Assembly (NCBI RefSeq): GCF_031455195.1
Contig: NZ_JAVDSH010000002.1
Location: 434,001-498,000, forward strand
Direction: 5' to 3'
DNA from: Arthrobacter nitroguajacolicus_D
Lineage (GTDB): Bacteria > Actinomycetota > Actinomycetes > Actinomycetales > Micrococcaceae
DNA: 64,000 nt
Made by a program: the position numbers and the translations under genes. Shown here one piece after another: positions 37,026 through 46,301 of this stretch. The first letter of the stretch is position 1; each line of letters starts with the position of its first letter. The notes beneath the pieces were generated by a model. The model did not search any database and was not told where the DNA came from. It saw only the letters and a list, made by a program, of their open reading frames with translations.

Positions 37026-38186
37026 GTGATCAAGTTCTTCACAACGGATGGCAAGTTCAGCTTCCTCAAAGTCGGGACCCAGTTGCTGGTTGTTGCAGCG
37101 CTGGTTGTAGGTGTCGTCGCCTTCGTGGGCAACAACAAGACGGTCACCCTTAACGTCGACGGCAAAGTGAGCTCCATCCAGACCTTCGGTGGCACCGTAG
37201 ACCAGGTGGTCAAGGCAGCCAAGGTCGAGTTGAAGGACGCAGACCGTGTTTCCCCTGCATTGGACAGCAAGGTCGAGAACGGCTCGGTGGTCAACGTCAA
37301 CCTGGCCAAGGCTGTCTCCATTGAGCTGGACGGTGCCCGGAAGACCGTCAACACCACCGCTCCGGACGTGGCTGGGCTGGTGAGCGAACTCGGAGTGGCC
37401 AGTTCCTCCGAGGTGTCCCAGCCCAAGGAAGCCTCCCTCCAGGTGACCGGCTCCTTCGTTTCGATCTCCACTCCGAAGACCATCAGCCTCGTCGCTGACG
37501 GCAAGGACACCAGCACCACCACGACGGCGCCCGACGTCGCCACTGTTCTCAAGGACGCCGGCATCGCCGTGGGCGCCAACGACCGTGTCTCCCAGCCCGG
37601 CAACGCCCCCGTCATCCAGGACATGGTGATCAAGGTTTCCCGGGTGGACACCAGCAAGACCGCCCAGGCTACCGAGGAAGTTCCTTTCGAAAGCGTGAAG
37701 ACCGACTCCGCAGACCTGTTCAAGGGCGAAGAGAAGGTCACCCAGAAGGGCGTTCCCGGCGCACTGACGAAGAACTTCAAGTTGGTCATGGTTGATGGCC
37801 GCGAGGCGTCCCGCACGCTGGTTTCCAGCGACGTCACCACCAAACCCGTTACCGAGCAGGTCAGCGTAGGAACCAAGGCACGCCCTGTCGCCACACCGGC
37901 CAAGGCCACCGCAGCGGCACCAACGTCCAGTGGCCCCACCGGCGCCCCGAACGAGGCAATGTGGGACAGGATCGCCCAGTGTGAATCCGGCGGAAACTGG
38001 TCCATCAACAGCGGTAACGGCTACTACGGCGGCCTCCAGTTCTCCGGTCCTACCTGGTTGGCCAACGGTGGTGGCGCTTACGCTGCCAACGCCAGCCTCG
38101 CCACCAAGGCGCAGCAAATCGAGATCGCCAACCGCCTCTACGCAAAGAACGGCCTCAGCGACTGGGGCTGCGCGCACGCAGCCTAG
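37026..38186 (+). CDS. rpfB: Resuscitation-promoting factor, RpfB type
   Basis: Rpf proteins are secreted or anchored muralytic enzymes that help dormant actinobacteria resume growth. This 386-residue protein has one N-terminal membrane segment (about 15-36) and three DUF348 repeats (about 38-210). A G5 domain follows (about 215-285, with VPFESVKTDSADLFKGEEKV), then a low-complexity linker. The C-terminal Rpf lysozyme-like domain has IAQCESGGNW with catalytic Glu at about 320. Cys319 and Cys382 likely form the domain disulphide. GTG at 37026 is the start. The DUF348-G5-Rpf order is that of M. tuberculosis RpfB. Confidence 0.95.
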   Translation: MIKFFTTDGKFSFLKVGTQLLVVAALVVGVVAFVGNNKTVTLNVDGKVSSIQTFGGTVDQVVKAAKVELKDADRVSPALDSKVENGSVVNVNLAKAVSIELDGARKTVNTTAPDVAGLVSELGVASSSEVSQPKEASLQVTGSFVSISTPKTISLVADGKDTSTTTTAPDVATVLKDAGIAVGANDRVSQPGNAPVIQDMVIKVSRVDTSKTAQATEEVPFESVKTDSADLFKGEEKVTQKGVPGALTKNFKLVMVDGREASRTLVSSDVTTKPVTEQVSVGTKARPVATPAKATAAAPTSSGPTGAPNEAMWDRIAQCESGGNWSINSGNGYYGGLQFSGPTWLANGGGAYAANASLATKAQQIEIANRLYAKNGLSDWGCAHAA

Positions 38187-38212
38187 GCCCGCACAGGCGA
38201 TACGATACCTAG

Positions 38213-39094
38213 GTGACTGAACCGAATTCCGATCCCGCCGCCGTCGCGCCTTTGCTGGGCGCCACAGACATCCGACGGCTCGCCGAGGAAATCGGTGTAC
38301 GCCCTACAAAAACCCTGGGCCAGAACTTTGTGATTGACGGCAACACGATCCGCAGGATCGTGTCCGCCGCCAATATCGACGCCGGCGAGACCGTGTTGGA
38401 GGTCGGCCCCGGGCTGGGTTCCCTCACCTTGGGCCTGCTGGACGCGGCCAAATCGGTGGTGGCTGTGGAAATCGACCCCGTCCTGGCCAGGAAGTTGCCG
38501 GAAACCGTTCGGGCTTGGCGGCCGCACGCCGAGGAGAACTTCCACCTGGTGCTCTCGGACGCCATGAAGGTTACCGAACTGCCCGTGCCTCCCACGGCAC
38601 TGGTGGCCAACCTGCCCTACAACGTTGCCGTGCCCGTGGTGCTGCACCTGCTCCAGCATTTCCCGAGCCTGCAGCACGGCCTGGTCATGGTGCAGGACGA
38701 GGTAGCCGACCGCCTGGCAGCAACTCCGGGATCCAAGATCTACGGGGTGCCGTCCGTGAAGGCCGCCTGGTACGGGCACATGCGCAAGGCAGGTGTCATC
38801 GGCATGAACGTGTTTTGGCCCGCGCCCAAAATACACTCAGGACTCGTCGCGTTCACCCGCCATGACCCGCCGCAGACGCACGCCACCCGGGAACAGGTAT
38901 TCGCCGTCATCGACGCAGCGTTCGCCCAGAGGCGCAAGACCCTTCGCGCAGCCCTGGCCGGTTGGGCAGGGAGCGCAGCAGAAGCGGAGCGTTGCCTCGT
39001 TGCTGCCGGAGTGGACCCGACTGCCCGCGGTGAAGTCCTGGATATTTCCGCGTACGTCAAAATCGCCGAAGCCCGCCACCCCGTGGACGCATGA
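38213..39094 (+). CDS. rsmA: 16S rRNA dimethyladenosine transferase
   Basis: RsmA (KsgA) dimethylates A1518 and A1519 of 16S rRNA. Motifs are TLGQNFVIDGNTIRRIV, the SAM site VLEVGPGLGSLTLGLL, and catalytic ANLPYNVAVPVVLHLL. It has 293 residues. GTG at 38213 follows rpfB by 26 bases with a weak ribosome site. Its stop overlaps the ispE ATG by four bases, an order conserved in mycobacteria. Confidence 0.96.
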   Translation: MTEPNSDPAAVAPLLGATDIRRLAEEIGVRPTKTLGQNFVIDGNTIRRIVSAANIDAGETVLEVGPGLGSLTLGLLDAAKSVVAVEIDPVLARKLPETVRAWRPHAEENFHLVLSDAMKVTELPVPPTALVANLPYNVAVPVVLHLLQHFPSLQHGLVMVQDEVADRLAATPGSKIYGVPSVKAAWYGHMRKAGVIGMNVFWPAPKIHSGLVAFTRHDPPQTHATREQVFAVIDAAFAQRRKTLRAALAGWAGSAAEAERCLVAAGVDPTARGEVLDISAYVKIAEARHPVDA

Positions 39095-40083
39095 CGCCGG
39101 GCACCCGTAAGCCGAGCAGCCTGCCGTTCGTGGGGGACCGCTTCCATGCCCGGACAGTGCGGGTCAAAGCTCCCGGAAAGGTCAACGTCTCCCTGAGCGT
39201 GGGCCCCCTGCGCGCCGACGGCTACCATTCGGTGGCCAGCGTCTACCTCGCCGTTTCCCTCTACGAGGAAGTAGCGGCAACCAGTACCGAGGCTGAGGGA
39301 ATCACCGTCAGCATCAGCCCGGACAGCACCCTGGACCTCGACGGCGTCGAGATACCGCTGGACGAACGCAACCTCGCCTACAAGGCCGCCGCCATCATGG
39401 CAGAAATGTCCGAGAAGCCCACTGGCGTGCACCTGGAAATCACCAAGCGCGTGCCGGTTGCGGGTGGCATGGGCGGAGGTTCCGCGGACGCCGCGGCCAC
39501 GCTGCTCGCGTGCGATGCCCTGTGGAACAGCGGCCTTTCCCGCGAGGAGCTCGCGCACTTGGCAGCAGAACTGGGTGCAGACGTGCCCTTCTCCCTCTTA
39601 GGCGGCACCGCCGTTGGGCTTGGCGTGGGAGATAAACTCTCGCCCGCACTGGCCAAGGCGCAAACGGACTGGGTACTGGTCTTCGCCGACTACGGTCTGT
39701 CAACGCCGGACGTCTTCCGCGCCCTCGATGGCCTCCGGGATTCCGAAGGGGTGGACATCCCGGAGCCCGTGGACGTGGATCCCACCATTCTCCAAGCCCT
39801 CCGCCACGGCGACCCCGAGACCCTCAGCCGGGTCCTCATCAACGACCTCCAGCGAGCCTCCATCACCCTCGCCCCACAACTGCGCGACACCATCGGACTG
39901 GGCGAAGCACGCGGCGCGTTGGCCGGAATGGTGTCTGGTTCCGGCCCCACCATTGCGTTGCTGGCCCGGGACGCCGTCTCGGCCGGCGTCCTCGCCGAAG
40001 AACTGACCCACCGGGGCCACACCGCCGTAGCGGTGCACGGTCCCGTTCCCGGTGCCCGGATCATCTCCGATACCCTCCTGTAG
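39091..40083 (+). CDS. ispE: 4-diphosphocytidyl-2-C-methyl-D-erythritol kinase
   Basis: IspE phosphorylates CDP-methylerythritol in the MEP isoprenoid pathway, which feeds menaquinone and the polyprenol carriers used by the envelope enzymes in this window. The GHMP ATP loop PVAGGMGGGSADAAATLLA, the substrate segment VKAPGKVNVSLSVG and the C-terminal GMVSGSGPTIALL are intact. It has 330 residues with an N-terminal extension of about 20. Translation is coupled to rsmA through an ATGA overlap. Confidence 0.96.
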   Translation: MTPGTRKPSSLPFVGDRFHARTVRVKAPGKVNVSLSVGPLRADGYHSVASVYLAVSLYEEVAATSTEAEGITVSISPDSTLDLDGVEIPLDERNLAYKAAAIMAEMSEKPTGVHLEITKRVPVAGGMGGGSADAAATLLACDALWNSGLSREELAHLAAELGADVPFSLLGGTAVGLGVGDKLSPALAKAQTDWVLVFADYGLSTPDVFRALDGLRDSEGVDIPEPVDVDPTILQALRHGDPETLSRVLINDLQRASITLAPQLRDTIGLGEARGALAGMVSGSGPTIALLARDAVSAGVLAEELTHRGHTAVAVHGPVPGARIISDTLL

Positions 40084-40135
40084 TACCCCTCCAGCTTCTG
40101 TACTCCCGCATTCCAGCAGTAGAAAGTAGTACCCA

Positions 40136-41965
40136 TTGGCCCACCTGCTCGGCGGCGAAAACCTCACCGTTTCGTTCGCGACCCGCACTGTCCTCGACGG
40201 CGTCACCCTCGGTTTGGAGGACGGTGACCGCATCGGCATGGTGGGCCGCAACGGCGACGGCAAATCAACCCTCATGCGCCTGCTCGCCTTGCGCTCAACG
40301 CCGGATTCCGGTCGCGTCACCAAACGCGGCGACGTGACCGTCGGCTACCTCGACCAAGGCGATGTGCTCGACGGCGACCTCACAGTTGGCGCTGCGATCG
40401 TCGGCGACCGCGCGGACCACGAATGGGCTGCCAACGCCAAAATCCGCGAAGTCATGGGCGGATTGGTGGGCGACGTCGACTGGCACGCCAACGTCCACGC
40501 CCTCTCCGGTGGACAGAAACGCCGTGTCGCGTTGGCCAAGCTACTGATCGAAGACCACGACGTCATCATGTTGGACGAGCCCACCAACCACCTCGACGTC
40601 GAAGGCGTCGCCTGGCTGGCCCGGCACTTGAAGACCCGCTGGCGCGCCAACCAGGGCGCGTTCCTGGTGGTCACCCACGACCGTTGGTTCCTGGACGAAG
40701 TCTGCAACTACACCTGGGAAGTCCACGATGCCATGGTGGACATGTTCGACGGCGGATATGCCGCCTACGTTTTGGCACGCGCCGAGCGTGACCGGATGGC
40801 CGCCGTCGTCGAAGGCAAGCGCCAGCAACTGGTCAAAAAGGAGCTGGCCTGGCTTCGCCGCGGCGCCCCCGCCCGGACCGCCAAGCCGAAATTCCGCATC
40901 GAAGCCGCCAACGACCTCATCGCCGATGTACCGGATCCCCGCGATTCGGTGGCCCTCAGCAAGATGGCCACGGCCCGGCTGGGCAAGGACGTGCTGGACC
41001 TCGAGAATGTGACCCTCGATTTCCTCGACGGCGACGAGGGACAGAAACTCTTCGACAACATCACCCTCCGGCTCGCGCCGGGCGAACGCCTGGGACTCGT
41101 GGGCGTCAACGGTGCCGGGAAATCCACCCTGCTGAAGCTGCTCAACGGCGAAATCCAGCCCACGTCCGGGAAAGTGAAGCGCGGCAAGACCGTGGTCACC
41201 GCCGTGCTCACCCAGGACGTCAAAGAACTCGACGACGTCTCGGACCTGCGCGTCATTGAAGTCATTGAACGCGAAAAGCGGTCCTTCAGCGTCGGCGGCA
41301 AGGAATTCACCGCAGGACAGCTCGTGGAACAGCTCGGGTTCACCAAGGAAAAGCAGTGGACCCCGGTCTCCGACCTTTCCGGTGGCGAACGCCGACGACT
41401 CCAGCTCCTGCGCCTCCTGGTCGGTGAGCCCAACGTCCTCATGCTCGACGAACCCACCAACGACCTCGACACCGACACCCTTGCCGCCGTCGAAGACGTC
41501 CTTGACGGTTGGCCCGGGACGCTCGTGGTGGTCAGCCACGACCGCTACCTCCTGGAACGCGTCACCGACAACCAAATGGCGCTGCTGGGAGACGGCAAAC
41601 TCCGTGGCCTGCCCGGCGGCGTGGACCAATACCTCGAACTGCGCGAAGCCGCACTTGCTTCCGGCGCCGTCGGCGGGGGATCCGGCGCGCCGACTTCCGC
41701 CAGTGGGTCCTCTGCATCCACTGGTGCATCAGGTGCCAGCGAGGCCGAAAAACGCGAAGCCCGCAAGGACCTCAACAGGATCGACCGCCAACTCGGCAAG
41801 ATCGCCCAGCAGGAAGAAAAGCTCCACACCCAGATGGCTGCGAAATCCGAATCCGGCGACTTCGACGCACTCGGCGAACTCAACGGCAAGCTCCGCGAAT
41901 TGCTCGACGAGAAAGAGGGCCTGGAGCTCGAGTGGCTGGAGGCTGCCGAAATCCTGGGCGAGTAG
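40136..41965 (+). CDS. ABC-F family ATPase, Uup-like
   Basis: ABC-F proteins are soluble twin-ATPase proteins that act on ribosomes rather than membranes. Two cassettes are present: Walker A GRNGDGKS with signature LSGGQKRR, and Walker A GVNGAGKS with signature LSGGERRR. A linker of about 80 residues joins them. A serine/glycine stretch and a C-terminal coiled coil of about 75 residues follow, as in Uup. No membrane segment is seen. The start is TTG at 40136 (MAHLLGGENLTVSF). The ribosome site is weak. It follows ispE by 52 bases. Antibiotic-protection members look similar, so the exact subfamily is open. Confidence 0.9.
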   Translation: MAHLLGGENLTVSFATRTVLDGVTLGLEDGDRIGMVGRNGDGKSTLMRLLALRSTPDSGRVTKRGDVTVGYLDQGDVLDGDLTVGAAIVGDRADHEWAANAKIREVMGGLVGDVDWHANVHALSGGQKRRVALAKLLIEDHDVIMLDEPTNHLDVEGVAWLARHLKTRWRANQGAFLVVTHDRWFLDEVCNYTWEVHDAMVDMFDGGYAAYVLARAERDRMAAVVEGKRQQLVKKELAWLRRGAPARTAKPKFRIEAANDLIADVPDPRDSVALSKMATARLGKDVLDLENVTLDFLDGDEGQKLFDNITLRLAPGERLGLVGVNGAGKSTLLKLLNGEIQPTSGKVKRGKTVVTAVLTQDVKELDDVSDLRVIEVIEREKRSFSVGGKEFTAGQLVEQLGFTKEKQWTPVSDLSGGERRRLQLLRLLVGEPNVLMLDEPTNDLDTDTLAAVEDVLDGWPGTLVVVSHDRYLLERVTDNQMALLGDGKLRGLPGGVDQYLELREAALASGAVGGGSGAPTSASGSSASTGASGASEAEKREARKDLNRIDRQLGKIAQQEEKLHTQMAAKSESGDFDALGELNGKLRELLDEKEGLELEWLEAAEILGE

Positions 41966-41970
41966 CTCGG

Positions 41971-42085
41971 GCTGGTGGGGGCGCCGCAGCGGCGCATCCT
42001 CTGGGTGCTGGTGGCGGCGCAGCGCGCGCATCCTCTGCGTGCTGCTGGTGGGGACGCAGCGGCGCGCATCCTCTGCGTGCTGCTC
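41971..42085 (+). repeat. Imperfect tandem repeat, about 38-bp unit, three copies
   Basis: A unit containing GCGCATCCTCTGCGTGCTG followed by a GGTGG...GCAGCG segment recurs three times, the last copy truncated, right after the ABC-F stop codon. Copies differ at a few positions. A shorter direct repeat ACGCTCGCTCAC occurs at 42131-42142 and 42163-42174. I see no gene in 41966-42184. Confidence 0.65.
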
Positions 42086-42184
42086 CTTCGTCGCTTTGAC
42101 GCACGCTGCCGGATGCCCGCCGCTGCTCCCACGCTCGCTCACGTCCCGTAGCTTTCCCGCAGACGCTCGCTCACTTCACGCGTG

Positions 42185-42586
42185 CTATTTGGCGGCCTCG
42201 TAGCCCAGGAGCCAATGCAAACCGTGGCGGTCGATAACCTGGCCGTCTGACGCGCCCCACGGCTTCTGTGCCAGGGGGTCGACGATGCGGCCGCCGTCGG
42301 CAAGCTTGTCGAACCACTCATGGAGGACCGCAGGCTCGGCCGCTCCGAGCAAGCTAAGCATGGCGCCTTCCATGCGGACGCTCTTCTCACCCGTCGCTGC
42401 GTCGGCGCCGGCCACGGCAACTACTCCGCTCAGGACCCCATGGGCGATGGCGTCTGCCGGTCCGTCAGTGCGTGAGAAGTCTTGATAAGAGTGAAGGGTT
42501 AGGTCTCCGCCAAAGATTTTCGCGTAGAAACCCAAGGCTTCGCGGGCAGTACCTGGGAAGAGGACATAGATCTCGGGTGCTGTCAT
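42185..42586 (-). CDS. VOC family protein, PhnB-like
   Basis: This is a 133-residue glyoxalase/bleomycin-resistance fold protein. The start MTAPEIYVLFPGTAREALGFYAKIFGG, the central SLLG segment and the end PWGASDGQVIDRHGLHWLLGYEA match the PhnB-like group. ATG at 42584-42586 was chosen over a TTG six bases upstream because AGGA lies eight bases before it. The substrate is unknown. Members range from enzymes to binding proteins. Confidence 0.87.
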   Translation of the reverse strand: MTAPEIYVLFPGTAREALGFYAKIFGGDLTLHSYQDFSRTDGPADAIAHGVLSGVVAVAGADAATGEKSVRMEGAMLSLLGAAEPAVLHEWFDKLADGGRIVDPLAQKPWGASDGQVIDRHGLHWLLGYEAAK

Positions 42587-42705
42587 GGGCAAATCCTACG
42601 AACACGGCCAGGTTTCTCCTGCGCTGACACGTCGTGGGCCCGCTTCTCCGTCGTTGCCCAGCGACGCAATTGCGGGTTGGCGACGGAACTAGGGGAGAAC
42701 CGGGC

Positions 42706-43392
42706 TCAGCCTTCGGAACGCAGCTCCGGCTCTTTCTGCAATCCGGTGAGCCCGTTCCAGGCGAGGTTCACCAAGTGGGCTGCAACCGCACGTTTGTCGG
42801 GTTGGCGGCTGTCGAGCCACCATTGGCCCGTCATGGCCACCATGCCTACGAGCATTTGCGCGTACATGGCGCCATCGGCTGCGCTGAAACCCCGGCGGGC
42901 AAATTCGTCCGAAAGCAGGTGCTCGACGCGCGCTGTCACATGCGAGAGCAGGGTTGAGAAGGCACCCTCGGGCTGGGAGGGTGGGGCATCCCGCATGAGG
43001 ATCCTGAAGCCGTCCGTGCGGTCTTCGATGTAGCCAAGAAGGGCAAGCGCGGCACGCTCCACCAGGACGCGGGGCTTGGCGTCGGTGCTCAGTGCCTCGG
43101 TAATGGAGTCCAGGAGAATCCGGAATTCGGTCTCAACGACCTGCCGGTACAGCCCCTCCTTCGACCCGAAATGTTCGTATATGACCGGCTTGGACACACC
43201 GGCCGTTGCTGCGATTTCCTCGATGGTGGTGCCATCCAGTCCGCGGGCCGCGAAGAGTGCACGGCCGATGCCAATGAGCTGCAATTTCCGCTGCTGCCCA
43301 GTCATCCGAACGCGCACTACCGGGCCGTTGTGGGCAGCCTCCACAGGCTCGATGGCGGCTGCGGGCAGGGGGATTTCAGTGCGCTTGCTCAC
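42706..43392 (-). CDS. TetR/AcrR family transcriptional regulator
   Basis: This 228-residue repressor has a helix-turn-helix at about residues 30-80 (LIGIGRALFAARGLDGTTIEEIAATAGVSK within a longer run, then YEHFGSKEGLYRQVV) and a ligand-binding helical domain. GTG at 43392 was chosen. The open frame continues to 43488 but the extra part lacks a ribosome site. It diverges from the tRNA-Gln/glmU unit, as the TetR gene beside glmU does in M. tuberculosis (Rv1019, from memory). The ligand is unknown. Confidence 0.92.
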   Translation of the reverse strand: MSKRTEIPLPAAAIEPVEAAHNGPVVRVRMTGQQRKLQLIGIGRALFAARGLDGTTIEEIAATAGVSKPVIYEHFGSKEGLYRQVVETEFRILLDSITEALSTDAKPRVLVERAALALLGYIEDRTDGFRILMRDAPPSQPEGAFSTLLSHVTARVEHLLSDEFARRGFSAADGAMYAQMLVGMVAMTGQWWLDSRQPDKRAVAAHLVNLAWNGLTGLQKEPELRSEG

Positions 43393-43582
43393 GTGACCAT
43401 CATGCCTCAGGTGCCAGCCGGTGAGGGCCAAGGCGGTGTCCATTGGTGCGTCGGCGAAGTGGTGGCGGGCAGCCAAGTCGCGAACCACGCAAAGGTCATG
43501 GCAAACTAGATTCTTGTGTGTGCATCCCGGTGAGTCGGGAAGCCCCCGGGCCCTGCCGCCTGGAGGTGTGAATCATGCACGG

Positions 43583-43654
43583 TCCGCTCTGGTGTAATGG
43601 CAGCACCCCGGCCTTTGGAGCCGTGGAGTATAGGTTCGAATCCTATGGGCGGAA
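43583..43654 (+). tRNA. tRNA-Gln (anticodon TTG)
   Basis: The 72-nt sequence folds as a tRNA. The acceptor stem TCCGCTC (43583-43589) pairs with GGGCGGA (43647-43653). The D arm is GTGT/GCAC, the anticodon loop CTTTGGA has TTG, and the T stem ATAGG/CCTAT encloses TTCGAAT. Discriminator A follows and CCA is not encoded. The anticodon stem has four good pairs and a C-T mismatch at its outer end. Its place just upstream of glmU is conserved in actinobacteria. Confidence 0.88.
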
Positions 43655-43776
43655 CGGTCGGAAAATGCGCTCCTCTCTGTACCTGGAACGGCTCGAACGG
43701 TGCCTGGGTCCATTGTTGGATGGCAGCATTCCGAAGCCGGGTTACCCGGGACATACCGAGCAAGGAGAGCCAGTAC

Positions 43777-45258
43777 GTGAGCCCCGAAACCACCGGTCCC
43801 GCAGCGGTCATTGTTCTGGCCGCCGGTGCCGGAACGCGCATGAAGTCGCGGACTCCTAAGATTCTCCACGAAATCGGCGGCCGCTCCATGGTGGGCCACG
43901 CCCTGTTGGCTGCCCGGGCCATCAACCCGCTGCAGCTGGCCCTTGTTGTCCGCCACGAGCGCGACCGTGTGGCCGAGCACGTTACCGCCCTGGACCCGGA
44001 AGCCCTGATCGTTGACCAGGACGACGTACCCGGTACGGGCCGCGCAGTGGAGGTAGCGCTCAACGCACTCGACGCCGCCGCCGAACTTTCCGGCACCGTT
44101 GTTGTCACCTACGGCGATGTTCCCCTGTTGACGGGTGAATTGCTCGGCGAGCTCGTCACCACCCATGAGGCTGAAGGCAACGCCGTTACGGTACTCACCG
44201 CAGTACTGGACGACGCCACCGGTTATGGCCGGATCCTTCGCGCCGAGGATGGCACCGTCACGGGCATCCGCGAACACAAAGACGCAAGCGATTCCGAGCG
44301 CAGCATCCGCGAGGTCAACTCCGGTATCTACGCTTTCGACGCTGCCGTGCTGAGGACCGCCCTCTCGAAGGTCACCACGGACAACGCCCAGGGCGAGATG
44401 TACCTGACCGATGTCCTCGGTTTGGCGCGCGACGCCGGCGGCCGGGTTGCCGCCGTCGTTACTGAAGACCGCTGGCAGGTTGAGGGTGCCAACGACCGCA
44501 TCCAGTTGTCGGCGCTGGGCGCAGAGCACAACCGCCGCATCGTCGAGGCCTGGATGCGCGCGGGCGTGACCGTCGTGGATCCGAACACCACCTGGATCGA
44601 CTCCACCGTCACCCTGGACGAAGACGTCCGTCTCCTGCCCAATACGCAACTGCACGGTTCCACCACAGTGGCGCGCGACGCCGTCGTGGGTCCGGACACC
44701 ACCTTGACCGATGTCACCATCGGCGAAGGCGCGAAAGTGACCCGCACGCACGGCTCCGGTTCCACGATTGGTGCCAAGGCGAGCGTGGGACCGTTCACGT
44801 ACCTGCGTCCAGGCACGGTGCTGGGGGAGACCGGCAAGATCGGTGCGTTCTACGAGACCAAGAACGTGACCATCGGCCGTGGTTCCAAGCTCTCGCACCT
44901 GGGCTACGCCGGCGACGCCGAGATCGGCGAGGACACCAACATCGGTTGCGGCAACATCACCGCAAACTACGACGGCGAGAAGAAGCACCGTACGGTAATC
45001 GGCTCTGGCGTCCGCACGGGTTCCAACACGGTGTTCGTAGCCCCCGTGACAGTAGGCGACGGTGCGTACAGCGGCGCCGGGGCAGTCATCCGCAAGGATG
45101 TTCCCGCAGGTGCACTCGCCGTGAGCCTGGCCGCGCAGCGGAACGCCGAAGACTGGGTTATCTCCAACCGCCCAGGAACTGCCTCCGCACAGCTGGCCCA
45201 GGCCGCGCAGGCCTCCACATCTTCACAATCCCCGGCAACCATAGAAGAGGGCAAATAG
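43777..45258 (+). CDS. glmU: Bifunctional UDP-GlcNAc pyrophosphorylase / GlcN-1-P acetyltransferase
   Basis: GlmU makes UDP-N-acetylglucosamine, the entry point to peptidoglycan. The N-terminal uridyltransferase domain has LAAGAGTRMKSRTPKILHEIGG and the YGDVPLL segment. The C-terminal half is a left-handed beta helix of hexapeptide repeats with acetyltransferase motifs YLRPGTVLGETGKIGAF and NYDGEKKHRTVIG. It has 493 residues with a low-complexity tail. GTG at 43777 follows AAGGAG by nine bases. An open frame upstream crosses the tRNA gene and is not coding. prs starts two bases after its stop. Confidence 0.97.
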   Translation: MSPETTGPAAVIVLAAGAGTRMKSRTPKILHEIGGRSMVGHALLAARAINPLQLALVVRHERDRVAEHVTALDPEALIVDQDDVPGTGRAVEVALNALDAAAELSGTVVVTYGDVPLLTGELLGELVTTHEAEGNAVTVLTAVLDDATGYGRILRAEDGTVTGIREHKDASDSERSIREVNSGIYAFDAAVLRTALSKVTTDNAQGEMYLTDVLGLARDAGGRVAAVVTEDRWQVEGANDRIQLSALGAEHNRRIVEAWMRAGVTVVDPNTTWIDSTVTLDEDVRLLPNTQLHGSTTVARDAVVGPDTTLTDVTIGEGAKVTRTHGSGSTIGAKASVGPFTYLRPGTVLGETGKIGAFYETKNVTIGRGSKLSHLGYAGDAEIGEDTNIGCGNITANYDGEKKHRTVIGSGVRTGSNTVFVAPVTVGDGAYSGAGAVIRKDVPAGALAVSLAAQRNAEDWVISNRPGTASAQLAQAAQASTSSQSPATIEEGK

Positions 45259-45260
45259 GC

Positions 45261-46241
45261 ATGAGCGAAATTACCGCACACGGCGAGAAGAAACTGATTC
45301 TCGCCGCCGGAAGGGCGCATCCGGAGCTGGCGCAGGAAATCGCGAAGGAGCTGGAAACCGAGCTCCTGCCCATCGATGCCTACGACTTCGCCAATGGGGA
45401 AATCTACGTCCGTTCGGCCGAGAGCGTGCGAGGCACTGACGCCTTCGTCATCCAGGCCCACCCGGCGCCGTTGAACAACTGGCTCATGGAGCAGTTGATC
45501 ATGATCGACTCCCTCAAGAGGGCCTCTGCCAAGAGGATCACGGTTGTTTCGCCGTTCTACCCGTACTCCCGCCAGGACAAGAAGGGCCGTGGCCGCGAGC
45601 CCATCTCCGCCCGCCTGGTTGCCGACCTCTACAAGACGGCCGGTGCGGACCGCATCATGTCCGTGGACCTGCACACCTCGCAGATCCAGGGCTTCTTCGA
45701 CGGCCCCGTCGACCACCTGATGGCCATCCCGCTGCTGGCTGACTACATCCGCACCAAGGTTGAGGCTGACAACATCACCGTTGTTTCGCCCGACACCGGC
45801 CGTGTCCGGGTGGCAGAGCAGTGGGCCGAGCGCCTGGGCGGTGCCCCGCTGGCCTTCGTGCACAAGAGCCGCGACCTTACCGTGCCGAACCAGGCTGTTT
45901 CCAAGACCGTTGTTGGCCAGGTTGAGGGACGCACCTGCGTGCTCATCGACGACATGATCGACACCGGCGGAACCATCTCCGGCGCCGTCCAGGTGCTGAA
46001 GAATGCCGGCGCCAAGGACGTCATCATTGCCTGCACGCACGCAGTCTTCTCCGATCCCGCAGCCCAGCGGCTCGCTGACTCCGGCGCACGCGAGGTGGTT
46101 GTCACCAACACGCTGCCCATCCCGGCCGAGAAGCGCTTCCCGTCGCTGACCGTGTTGTCGATCGCGCCGTTGATTGCTCGCGCCATCCGTGAAGTGTTCG
46201 ACGACGGTTCGGTCACCAGCCTGTTCGACGGCAAGGCCTGA
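45261..46241 (+). CDS. prs: Ribose-phosphate pyrophosphokinase
   Basis: Prs makes PRPP for nucleotides, histidine, tryptophan and, in actinobacteria, decaprenyl-phosphoarabinose. The motifs FPYSRQDKKGRGREPIS-like flexible loop (FYPYSRQDKKGRGREPIS), DLHTSQIQGFFD and the PRPP loop VLIDDMIDTGGTISGA are intact. It has 326 residues. Its ATG lies two bases after the glmU TAG, so the pair is cotranscribed. A strong terminator follows. Confidence 0.97.
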   Translation: MSEITAHGEKKLILAAGRAHPELAQEIAKELETELLPIDAYDFANGEIYVRSAESVRGTDAFVIQAHPAPLNNWLMEQLIMIDSLKRASAKRITVVSPFYPYSRQDKKGRGREPISARLVADLYKTAGADRIMSVDLHTSQIQGFFDGPVDHLMAIPLLADYIRTKVEADNITVVSPDTGRVRVAEQWAERLGGAPLAFVHKSRDLTVPNQAVSKTVVGQVEGRTCVLIDDMIDTGGTISGAVQVLKNAGAKDVIIACTHAVFSDPAAQRLADSGAREVVVTNTLPIPAEKRFPSLTVLSIAPLIARAIREVFDDGSVTSLFDGKA

Positions 46242-46255
46242 TACCAAAGCCCCAT

Positions 46256-46301
46256 GAAACGGGCCACCTGCCGCCTCCGTGCGAGCAGGTGGCCCGTTTT
46301 C
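46256..46301 (+). terminator. Rho-independent terminator after prs
   Basis: Arms of 16 bases (46256-46271 and 46285-46301) pair almost perfectly around a 13-base loop, and the right arm ends in GTTTTC. It starts 15 bases after the prs stop. Confidence 0.88.

Noticed and set aside
41971..42085. Possible CRISPR array
   Set aside because: The repeats are contiguous and imperfect with no unique spacers, and there are no cas genes in the window.
43597..43776. N-terminal extension of GlmU reading through the tRNA gene
   Set aside because: The frame is open, but it overlaps the tRNA-Gln sequence and the GTG at 43777 has a clear AAGGAG ribosome site and the conserved GlmU start.
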